A stretch of 5,214 bases of DNA from Bacteroidota bacterium (lineage in GTDB: Bacteria > Bacteroidota > Bacteroidia > Chitinophagales > Chitinophagaceae): contig JAJXYG010000155.1 of assembly GCA_021780705.1 (NCBI GenBank), positions 1-5,214 of the forward strand, written 5' to 3'. This document shows, piece by piece, positions 1 to 5,214 of this stretch. The stretch's first letter is position 1. Every line of letters begins with the position of its first letter. The notes beneath the pieces are model-generated. The model was not told the origin of the DNA and did no database searches. It was given only the letters and a program-made list of their open reading frames with translations. A program made the position numbers and the translations under genes.

Positions 1-338
1 CGGGCTCGCTTGGCCAGTGCCAGCCCCAGGCAATTGTGGGTGCCAAGGGACCCCACCTTCAGGGTCTGAATGGGAATCTTCAAATAGTCAATCGGACTTG
101 CCGGGCTCGCAAAATGAAGGATATAATCCAGGTGCCCGGACACATGAATGAATTTTGATACATCGCAGTGATAGAATTCAAAATTTTCCAGTTTGAACAG
201 GTGCTCGATATTTTTCAGATCCCCAGTGATCAAATTGTCCATTCCAATGACATGCATTCCTTCCTGAACAAAACGGTCACAAAGGTGGGAGCCTAAAAAT
301 CCGGCGGCTCCGGTAATAAGAATTCTCCTTTTTTTCAA
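1..338 (-). CDS. uxs: UDP-glucuronate decarboxylase-like SDR epimerase (N-terminal part, truncated by window edge)
   Basis: Extended short-chain dehydrogenase/reductase; 112 residues are visible and the C-terminal part lies beyond position 1. Residues 6-18 ([13 protein letters not shown]) form the first Rossmann strand with the GxxGxxG NAD-binding loop, and D34 follows strand 2. The segment [11 protein letters not shown] at about 75-85 is typical of UDP-glucuronate decarboxylases (UXS) rather than of RmlB dehydratases, which carry a different motif there. Family reaction: NAD-dependent oxidation and decarboxylation of UDP-glucuronate to UDP-xylose, in the cytoplasm. The start is TTG at 336-338: the codon just upstream is TAA, there is no in-frame ATG before residue 28 (which would delete the Rossmann loop), and the resulting N-terminus [10 protein letters not shown] fits the family. 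No Shine-Dalgarno site is evident. The gene lies 62 bases after ugd on the same strand, whose product would be its substrate. The YxxxK catalytic motif is outside the window, so a related 4-epimerase or dehydratase is not excluded. Confidence 0.82.
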   Translation of the reverse strand, partial: MKKRRILITGAAGFLGSHLCDRFVQEGMHVIGMDNLITGDLKNIEHLFKLENFEFYHCDVSKFIHVSGHLDYILHFASPASPIDYLKIPIQTLKVGSLGTHNCLGLALAKRA

Positions 339-400
339 TTACGGTAAGTATTTTATAAACGTAAAATTTCAATTTAATGCTTTCCATCCCTATACCTGGC

Positions 401-1744
401 TCAATTTCTTACTGCCTTCCTGCCAATACTCTCATAATGAAATCCTATTTCTTCCATTTGGGCCAGTTCGAAAAGATTCCGGCCATCGAAGATGGCGCAA
501 TTTTTCATTAAAGATTTCATTCGGTTAAAATCCGGTGTTCGAAATTCACTCCATTCCGTAGCAATCACCAGGGCGTCTGCCCCATCAAGCGCATCATATT
601 GGTTATCCGCATAACGGATCCGGTCGCCCATTTGTTTTTGAACATTGCCCATAGCCTCCGGATCGTAAGCGCAAACCTGGGCTCCGCTCTGCTCCAGGGC
701 TTCAATGATCCTTAGTGCCGGTGCCTCCCGGATGTCATCTGTATTGGGTTTGAAGGCGAGCCCCCACAAAGCCACCGTTTTGCCCTCCAATTTACCCCCA
801 AAATAGGAAAGGACCTTCGGCACGAGGTGCTGCTTTTGGATTTCGTTTACATCCAGCACGGCTTCCAGTATCTTAAAATCATAGTTCACCCCCTGGGCCG
901 ATTTCGTAAGAGCTTTCACATCTTTTGGGAAACAACTTCCGCCGTAACCAATACCAGAAAATAAGAATCTTCTTCCAATCCGGTCATCGCTACCCATGCC
1001 TTTTCGCACCATATCCACATCTGCATTGAGCTTTTCACAAAGTTGGGCTATTTCATTCATGAAGGAAATTTTGGTAGCCAGGAACGCATTGGCAGCGTAC
1101 TTGGTGAGTTCCGCGGAGCGTTCATCCATGTAGATGATAGGATTGCCCTGCCTTACAAATGGGGCGTATAACTGACCAAGGATCTTTCTTGGCCTTTCGG
1201 TGGAGGTACCGATGATTACCCGGTTGGGTTTCATAAAATCCTCCACGGCCACCCCTTCCCGCAGAAATTCGGGGTTGCTCACTACATCAAACAAATTTTC
1301 AGGATGCTCCAGATTTCTGCTCTTCAATAAACCCAGTATGGTATCACGCACCCTTTCGGCCGTACCAACCGGCACCGTACTCTTGTCCACAATCACCTTA
1401 TAATCATCCGGGCGAAGAAACTTACCAATATTTTCGGCCACCGAAAGGACATATTGAAGGTCGGCGCTGCCATCCTCTCCCTGGGGAGTAGGCAGGGCAA
1501 GAAATACAATACGGGCTTCCCAAATACCTTCTGAAAGTGAAGTGGTGAACCTGAGTCGTCCTTCTTTCTGATTTCTTTCAAATATCTTTTCCAGTCCCGG
1601 TTCATAAATGGTCACCTTACCCGAAGAAAGGGTTTTCACTTTTTCCTCATCTATATCCACGCAGGTTACCATGTTGCCTGTCTCGGCAAAACAGGTACCT
1701 GTGACCAACCCTACATAACCGGTGCCTATTACTGCAATATTCAT
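401..1744 (-). CDS. ugd: UDP-glucose 6-dehydrogenase
   Basis: Oxidises UDP-glucose to UDP-glucuronate with two NAD+ in the cytoplasm; 447 residues, normal for bacterial Ugd. The N-terminal NAD domain opens with GTGYVG at residues 7-12 and the acidic D30 ends strand 2. Family active-site residues are all in place: T123 in KSTVPVGT, E159 and E163 in NPEFLREG, K215 and N219 in ELTKYAANAF, the catalytic cysteine C271 in GYGGSCFPKD, and D275. The K215-C271 spacing of 56 equals that of the characterised streptococcal enzyme. The C-terminal UDP-binding domain includes GLAFKPNTDDIREAP (328-342). EFLREG marks the UDP-glucose class rather than UDP-GlcNAc or UDP-ManNAc dehydrogenases. ATG at 1742-1744 lies 3 bases after the aminotransferase stop, so the two are probably translationally coupled in one operon. 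The product feeds the decarboxylase-like gene downstream and glucuronate-containing glycans. Confidence 0.96.
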   Translation of the reverse strand: MNIAVIGTGYVGLVTGTCFAETGNMVTCVDIDEEKVKTLSSGKVTIYEPGLEKIFERNQKEGRLRFTTSLSEGIWEARIVFLALPTPQGEDGSADLQYVLSVAENIGKFLRPDDYKVIVDKSTVPVGTAERVRDTILGLLKSRNLEHPENLFDVVSNPEFLREGVAVEDFMKPNRVIIGTSTERPRKILGQLYAPFVRQGNPIIYMDERSAELTKYAANAFLATKISFMNEIAQLCEKLNADVDMVRKGMGSDDRIGRRFLFSGIGYGGSCFPKDVKALTKSAQGVNYDFKILEAVLDVNEIQKQHLVPKVLSYFGGKLEGKTVALWGLAFKPNTDDIREAPALRIIEALEQSGAQVCAYDPEAMGNVQKQMGDRIRYADNQYDALDGADALVIATEWSEFRTPDFNRMKSLMKNCAIFDGRNLFELAQMEEIGFHYESIGRKAVRN

Positions 1745-1747
1745 TTT

Positions 1748-2896
1748 CTACATTTTGTTGAAATATTCCAGTACCCTGGAAGTAATAAAATCAAGTTGCG
1801 ATTCATCCAGCTCGGTGTGCATGGGAAGGGAAAATACCCTGTCGGTTAGCCAGTCGGTCGTTTCAAGGTGGAATTCCTTGCCGCCAAGGCCCGCAAACAT
1901 TTTTTGGCGATGCGCTGGCACGGGATAATACAACATAGCTGGAACCTTATGTTCAGCAAGGTGGGCCAGTAGCCCTGCCCTTACTTCAGCCGGATTATTT
2001 GTATGATCAATTTTAAGCGTGTACTGATGGAACACATGGCGGCTGTAATCACTGCGTACAGGGGTGACGATATTCGGATGGCCTGCAAATGCCTGATCAT
2101 AATAATCGGCGGCCTTCCTGCGGTTTTCAATATATCCATCCAGCCTGGGTAGCTTGACCTGAAGGACGGCCGCTTGCAGGGCATCCAGCCTGGAATTACA
2201 GCCTACCACTTCATGGGAGTATCGGGAAGTCTGGCCATGATTGGCGATCATACGAAGTTTTTCTGCAAGTTCATCATCATCGGTACAAATGGCGCCCCCA
2301 TCCCCGTAACATCCAAGATTCTTGCTTGGGAAAAAAGAGGTGCAACCCATGGTTCCCATGGTCCCTGTTTTACGAACCTGTCCGTTGCGGAACCGGTAAT
2401 CTGAGCCAATGGCCTGGGCATTGTCTTCAATTACAAATAAATTGTGTTCGCTGGCCAATAGCAGGATTTCTTCCATCTTTGAAGATTGCCCGTAAAGGTG
2501 CACGGGTACAATGGCCCGGGTCTTCGGAGTTATGGCTTTTGCCACTGCCTCAGGCTCCAGACAGAAGGTGTCGGGGTCCACTTCCACAAAAACGGGTTTC
2601 AGACCCAAAAGGGCAATTACTTCCGTGGTGGCAATATAGGTGAAAGAGGGGGTGATAACCTCATCACCGGGTTGCAAACCGAGGGCCATCATCGAAATTT
2701 GGAGGGCATCGGTCCCGTTGGCACAAGGTATCACATGGCGCACTCCGAGGTATTTCGCCAGGCTCTGGCTGAAACCATTCACCACCGGACCTCCGATAAA
2801 CTGGGCCGTTTCGAGGACCTCCATGATGGAACGGTCTATTTCATCTTTGATCTGGGCATACTGCTGCCTTAAATCGACCATTTGTATAGGTCTCAT
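1748..2896 (-). CDS. DegT/DnrJ/EryC1/StrS-family PLP-dependent sugar aminotransferase (WbpE-like)
   Basis: Fold-type I aminotransferase that moves an amino group, normally from glutamate, to a keto-sugar nucleotide; 382 residues, full length. Visible motifs are the phosphate-binding ANGTDALQ (59-66), DEVITPSFTY (78-87), the PLP-ring aspartate D158 with Q161 in IEDNAQAIG, and the Schiff-base lysine K192 in SFFPSKNLGCYGDGGA (187-202). NSRLD (234-238) and the SLPMH (356-360) C-terminal segment also match the family. The SFFPSK-LGCYGDGGA block closely resembles Pseudomonas WbpE (a UDP-3-keto-GlcNAcA 3-aminotransferase) and is unlike ArnB, which has a different sequence around its lysine. A 3-amino product is therefore likelier than 4-amino, but the exact substrate cannot be read from sequence, so no symbol is given. 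It is the first gene of the leftward sugar operon, ending in TAG 3 bases before ugd. Its ATG at 2894-2896 lies about 20 bases from a TATCTTTG promoter element. Confidence 0.93.
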   Translation of the reverse strand: MRPIQMVDLRQQYAQIKDEIDRSIMEVLETAQFIGGPVVNGFSQSLAKYLGVRHVIPCANGTDALQISMMALGLQPGDEVITPSFTYIATTEVIALLGLKPVFVEVDPDTFCLEPEAVAKAITPKTRAIVPVHLYGQSSKMEEILLLASEHNLFVIEDNAQAIGSDYRFRNGQVRKTGTMGTMGCTSFFPSKNLGCYGDGGAICTDDDELAEKLRMIANHGQTSRYSHEVVGCNSRLDALQAAVLQVKLPRLDGYIENRRKAADYYDQAFAGHPNIVTPVRSDYSRHVFHQYTLKIDHTNNPAEVRAGLLAHLAEHKVPAMLYYPVPAHRQKMFAGLGGKEFHLETTDWLTDRVFSLPMHTELDESQLDFITSRVLEYFNKM

Positions 2897-2916
2897 ACTT
2901 TATTTTTTGAGCGGTC

Positions 2917-2924
2917 CAAAGATA
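2917..2924 (-). promoter_or_regulatory. Candidate Bacteroidota -7 promoter element for the sugar operon
   Basis: On the minus strand this reads TATCTTTG, an exact match to the TAnnTTTG -7 consensus of Bacteroidota primary-sigma promoters. It lies 20 bases before the aminotransferase ATG, giving a predicted leader of roughly 15 bases. The nearest upstream TTG on this strand (2951-2953) is 26 bases away, longer than the usual spacing of about 17-23 to the -33 element, so the -33 assignment is weak. The position in the AT-rich gap between divergent genes supports the call. Confidence 0.5.
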
Positions 2925-2983
2925 CTGATTGAAAAAAGAAAAGTAAATTTCAAATTGACAGAAGTTATTTTAAAATTAGAATT

Positions 2984-2991
2984 TAGATTTG
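2984..2991 (+). promoter_or_regulatory. Candidate Bacteroidota -7 promoter element for waaA
   Basis: TAGATTTG on the plus strand is an exact TAnnTTTG match. It lies 17 bases before the TTG start at 3009 and predicts transcription beginning near 2996-2998, so the leader would be only about 11-13 bases. A TTGACA sits at 2955-2960, leaving 26 bases between its TTG and the -7 element, longer than typical. An alternative reading is a sigma70-like TTGACA-N16-TAGAAT (2955-2982). If either is right, the upstream in-frame TTG codons at 2907 and 2955 are not translated. Confidence 0.45.
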
Positions 2992-3008
2992 TAAAGAAAC
3001 CCCTGGCT

Positions 3009-4271
3009 TTGATTGTATTTTACCGACTTTTTCTGCTGATCTACTTAAGTGCGATCCGTCTGGTTCGATTTTGGAATGTAAAAGCCGCGCTTTGGATTAA
3101 AGGAAGGCGCAACTTTTTCTCCAACCTACGGGAAAATTATCCCCAGAATGACCGCAAAAAGGTATGGATGCATTGTGCAAGCCTTGGAGAATTTGAACAG
3201 GGACGACCTGTCCTGAGAAAAATCAGGGAAGCCTTTCCTGATGTACAACTGGTGATCACATTTTTTTCTGCTTCAGGGTATGAGATTGCCCGTCGGACCC
3301 CGGATTTTGATCAGATCTATTACCTGCCGATGGATAGCCCCTCCCATGCCCGAAGGCTGATCTCGATATTCAAACCCGACCTGATCCTCTGGGTTAAATA
3401 TGAATACTGGTTTTATTACCTCAGCGAAATCCAAAAAAAGGGCATCCCACTGCTGCTGATCTCAGGAATTTACCAACCCCGCCAGCCGTTTTTCAAATGG
3501 TATGGAGGCTTTTACCGAAAAATGCTGGGCGCTTTTACCCATTTTTTCCTTCAGAATGACTCCTCCCGCATCCAGTTGGAAAGACTCGTGGATCCTCGCC
3601 AAATCACCGTTTCCGGGGATACCCGGTGCGACCGGGTCATCCAGGTTGCAGAAAATTTTATGGAAGTGGAAGGCATATCCGCCTTCTGTGGAACCTCCAG
3701 GGTCATTGTGGCAGGAAGTACCTGGGAAGATGATGAAATCGAATGGACCCATTTTGTAAAAACTCACCCCGATATCAAATTTATTTTTGCTCCCCACGAA
3801 GTGGATGCCGAACGAATTGAGGAGGTCAGCAGAGAATTCCCCGGATCGGTCCGCTACGGGGAAATGATCAAGGACTCCTCAAATGTGGATATAACTGCGT
3901 CCAATTGCCTGATTATTGACAATATTGGCATGCTTTCCCGGCTCTACCATTATGCAACGCTTACCTATGTGGGAGGGGGGTTTGGCTACGACGGCCTGCA
4001 TAATATCCTGGAAGCGGCCGTATATGGCAAACCCGTCATTTTCGGACCAGAATACGAAAAGCACTATGAAGCAGTGGAATTAATTGAAGCGGGAGGGGCG
4101 GTGAGTATTGAAAATGCCCTTGAATTGGAAAAGGTAGTAGGAGAACTGCTTCTTCATTCCGAAGAGATTACCCTGATGGGCCAGGCCTCGCGAAATTATA
4201 TTTACCGCAATGCCGGGGCTTCCCAAAAAATTGTGGAGTATATTCAGGCAAACCGCCTTCTGACCAGCTGA
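3009..4271 (+). CDS. waaA: 3-deoxy-D-manno-octulosonic acid (Kdo) transferase
   Basis: Transfers Kdo from CMP-Kdo to the lipid A precursor at the cytoplasmic face of the inner membrane, the first step of LPS core assembly (also called kdtA). From TTG at 3009 it is 420 residues, the usual family length. Residues 2-20 are hydrophobic with arginines, the N-terminal membrane anchor, followed by ALWIKGRRNFF (27-37). WMHCASLGEFEQGRP (53-67) holds the putative catalytic base E61, equivalent to the glutamate of the SVGE motif in other WaaA proteins. The C-terminal GT-B half shows AGSTWEDDE (235-243), APHE (261-264), DNIGMLSRLY (304-313) and the CMP-binding GGGFGYDGLHNILEAA (322-337). No ATG precedes residue 54 within the family-like sequence, and the upstream in-frame ATGs lie inside the antisense aminotransferase gene. 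TTG 2955 (438 aa) or 2907 (454 aa) are less likely starts. It is divergent from the sugar operon and overlaps the next gene tail-to-tail. Confidence 0.93.
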   Translation: MIVFYRLFLLIYLSAIRLVRFWNVKAALWIKGRRNFFSNLRENYPQNDRKKVWMHCASLGEFEQGRPVLRKIREAFPDVQLVITFFSASGYEIARRTPDFDQIYYLPMDSPSHARRLISIFKPDLILWVKYEYWFYYLSEIQKKGIPLLLISGIYQPRQPFFKWYGGFYRKMLGAFTHFFLQNDSSRIQLERLVDPRQITVSGDTRCDRVIQVAENFMEVEGISAFCGTSRVIVAGSTWEDDEIEWTHFVKTHPDIKFIFAPHEVDAERIEEVSREFPGSVRYGEMIKDSSNVDITASNCLIIDNIGMLSRLYHYATLTYVGGGFGYDGLHNILEAAVYGKPVIFGPEYEKHYEAVELIEAGGAVSIENALELEKVVGELLLHSEEITLMGQASRNYIYRNAGASQKIVEYIQANRLLTS

Positions 4272-4996
4272 TCAAATTGTTTGACCACCGGGTGGGTATC
4301 CATCCATCCGATCTTGATCTTTAATTCCCTGCGTATCCAGTATTCGGCCTCAGCCAGGATGGAAAAATTCTGGATGGTCTTGATGCTTCTTTCATACATG
4401 GATTCATCCCCGCGAAACAGTTCATTGATAAATAAAAAGCGGTCATTAACCCCAATCGCCTTTTTAAGATCTTTGATGGGCGCATCAGTAAGTTTTTGGG
4501 AAAGTTCTATTCTTTCTTCTTTAAGTACATCATTGAGCGATTCCGGGTAATCAATTTTAAGTTCTTCATCACTGTACAATTTCTGTTCAGAGGGTCTTTG
4601 ATGTGAAAGGGTAGGCACCTCCTCCAACGGGTCATACCTCAAATCCCCGGTATCAGGCTCATCATAAGCATGTCCGTTCGCGGGTGGGTGAGAATTCTGG
4701 GGTTCCTGAGGACTGGCCTGGTGATTATAGCCGTAACGCTCAAAAAGGCTGTCCTCTTCCCCGGTAGCGGGACTATGAGCCAGTGGGGGGGGGTCTGGAT
4801 TTAGCTGACGTGCACCGGGAATCGTCTTGGGCATGATGACGGCTACTTTTTCCTGCTCCTTAATCATCCGGGAATCCATAGTTTTGCCCTGCAGTTCAGC
4901 CTGAAGCATCTGGACGGTGTGTAAGAGCATTACCGGAGTCGCGTTTTCATCCAATTGCCTCTGTAATTTTTTGATTAGAGTGGACACTCGCTCCAT
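4244..4996 (-). CDS. Conserved Bacteroidota-type protein of unknown function with proline-rich linker
   Basis: 250 residues, function not recognised. Three parts can be seen. Residues 1-36 are a predicted amphipathic helix or short coiled coil with the heptad-like LIKKLQRQL and MLLHTVQMLQAEL. Residues about 57-140 are rich in P, H, D, E, N and G and are probably disordered. Residues about 150-250 form a charged helical domain including KKAIGVNDRFLFINELF (178-194), YERSIKTI (201-208), EYWIRRELK (218-226) and the basic end VRRRFA. I recall similar C-terminal sequence in hypothetical proteins of many Bacteroidota, but no named domain. There is no signal peptide or transmembrane segment, so it is probably cytoplasmic. 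ATG at 4994-4996 follows eight Ts on its strand, with no Shine-Dalgarno site. The last 28 bases overlap the end of waaA, and tdk is divergent upstream. A C9 tract lies in the linker codons (P69-P71). Confidence 0.88.
   Translation of the reverse strand: MERVSTLIKKLQRQLDENATPVMLLHTVQMLQAELQGKTMDSRMIKEQEKVAVIMPKTIPGARQLNPDPPPLAHSPATGEEDSLFERYGYNHQASPQEPQNSHPPANGHAYDEPDTGDLRYDPLEEVPTLSHQRPSEQKLYSDEELKIDYPESLNDVLKEERIELSQKLTDAPIKDLKKAIGVNDRFLFINELFRGDESMYERSIKTIQNFSILAEAEYWIRRELKIKIGWMDTHPVVKQFDQLVRRRFA
4785..4793 (-). repeat. Nine-base C homopolymer inside the linker of the hypothetical gene
   Basis: Nine consecutive Gs on the plus strand read as C9 in the coding strand and encode part of DPPP (residues 68-71). 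Reading the flanking codons, a one-base gain brings TAG (4773-4775) into frame within a few codons. A one-base loss runs to TGA at 4639-4641. Either change removes the C-terminal domain. It is the longest G/C homopolymer I noticed in the window, the next being six Gs in waaA near 3975-3980. Confidence 0.9.
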
Positions 4997-5040
4997 AAAA
5001 AAAATTGAGTTTTATTTTTTCAGGATATCAAATCTTTGAT

Positions 5041-5071
5041 TTTGGATTGAGACAAAATCAATTTATTCTTG
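5041..5071 (+). promoter_or_regulatory. Candidate tdk promoter, TTTG-N19-TATTCTTG
   Basis: TTTG at 5041-5044 and TATTCTTG at 5064-5071 are 19 bases apart. This matches the Bacteroidota -33/-7 arrangement (TTG, then TAnnTTTG) with correct spacing and one mismatch, C for T, in the -7 element. The predicted start near 5077 leaves a leader of about 40 A-rich bases before the tdk ATG. This is the best-spaced of the promoter candidates here. Confidence 0.5.
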
Positions 5072-5119
5072 CACAATTCAGGCTAAATTAAAAATTAAAA
5101 ACCAAAAAGAAATACAAAA

Positions 5120-5214
5120 ATGTTCATTGAACCCAGTTTGACGGGAGAGAGGAGGGGATGGATTGAGGTGATTTGCGGCAGCATGTTCAGCGGTAAAACT
5201 GAGGAATTGATCCG
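5120..5214 (+). CDS. tdk: Thymidine kinase, type II (N-terminal part, truncated by window edge)
   Basis: Phosphorylates thymidine to dTMP with ATP in the cytoplasmic nucleoside salvage pathway. Only 31 codons and two bases of the next are present; the two bases CG force Arg. The visible sequence includes [20 protein letters not shown] (13-32). It contains the P-loop GSMFSGKT (20-27) with K26 and T27 for ATP phosphate binding, followed by EELIR as in bacterial and vaccinia-type thymidine kinases. The short polar N-terminal extension before the first strand is usual in Bacteroidota members. The ATG at 5120-5122 follows an A-rich leader without a Shine-Dalgarno site, typical of the phylum. The gene is divergent from the hypothetical gene, with 123 bases between them. 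The lasso and zinc-binding cysteines are beyond the window, so completeness cannot be judged. Confidence 0.93.
   Translation, partial: [31 protein letters not shown]

Noticed and set aside
346..367. AT-rich inverted repeat (ATTTTA/TAAAAT) and near-consensus TACGTTTA in the ugd-decarboxylase gap
   Set aside because: The stem is six A/T pairs only, and the -7-like motif has a mismatch and no properly spaced TTG; not enough to call a terminator or an internal promoter.
2486..2872. 128-codon plus-strand ORF, with others at 2174-2404 and 2326-2643
   Set aside because: These are shadows in other frames of the aminotransferase gene; the compositions are odd and no domain is recognisable.
2640..3008. 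Open reading frame upstream of and in frame with waaA, starting at ATG 2640
   Set aside because: It is antisense to the well-supported aminotransferase gene and encodes a sequence with no WaaA family resemblance; it is chance openness.
3462..3797. 111-codon minus-strand ORF, with an 85-codon plus-strand ORF at 3502-3759
   Set aside because: Both lie wholly inside waaA, whose frame holds the conserved motifs; neither shows a family signature.
4285..4300. CCACC-G-GGTGG inverted repeat just beyond the end of waaA
   Set aside because: Stem of only five pairs with a one-base loop, inside the opposing coding sequence and without a T run; not a convincing terminator.
4281..4550. 89-codon plus-strand ORF
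   Set aside because: Antisense to the C-terminal domain of the hypothetical gene and has no recognisable feature.
4997..5060. Promoter for the hypothetical gene on the minus strand
   Set aside because: The best match, AAGATTTG, lacks the leading T of TAnnTTTG and its spacing to an upstream TTG is short; no supportable call.
5145..5165. GGAGGGG followed by ATG, resembling a strong ribosome site inside tdk
   Set aside because: The ATG is out of frame and meets TGA after one further codon, while the upstream frame carries the conserved tdk N-terminus.

Overview
The window looks like the chromosome of a member of the Bacteroidota, probably a Saprospira-, Chitinophaga- or Cytophaga-like lineage. 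Three things point there. Candidate promoters carry the TAnnTTTG (-7) element typical of that phylum. Gene starts lack clear Shine-Dalgarno sites and have A-rich leaders. The waaA, tdk and hypothetical proteins read like Bacteroidota family members. No RNA gene, mobile element or CRISPR array was seen, and no gene-free stretch exceeds about 125 bases.

Left half (1-2896, minus strand): a three-gene nucleotide-sugar operon, transcribed leftwards. It starts with a DegT/DnrJ/EryC1-type PLP sugar aminotransferase. Next, 3 bases on, comes a UDP-glucose 6-dehydrogenase (ugd). After 62 more bases comes the N-terminal third of a UDP-glucuronate-decarboxylase-like SDR enzyme, which runs off the left edge. 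Ugd makes UDP-glucuronate, and the SDR enzyme probably converts it to UDP-xylose or a 4-keto-pentose. The aminotransferase would supply an amino sugar. These are inputs for LPS O-antigen, capsule or exopolysaccharide.

Middle (2897-4271): a 112-base AT-rich divergent control region with one perfect TAnnTTTG motif per strand, then waaA (kdtA), the Kdo transferase of lipid A-core assembly, on the plus strand. Its only plausible start is a TTG. The SDR gene also starts at TTG, so an ATG-only gene caller would lose the first and mis-start the second.

Right part (4244-5214): a 250-aa protein of unknown function on the minus strand, overlapping waaA tail-to-tail by 28 bases. It has a conserved-looking C-terminal domain, a proline-rich linker and a 9-base C tract in that linker. 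Divergent from it, behind a good candidate promoter, is the first third or less of thymidine kinase (tdk), cut by the right edge.

Overall this is mostly housekeeping and envelope-biosynthesis sequence. No clearly new system is visible. The most interesting leads are the substrate logic of the sugar operon, the symmetric divergent promoter region, and the uncharacterised protein with its homopolymer tract.
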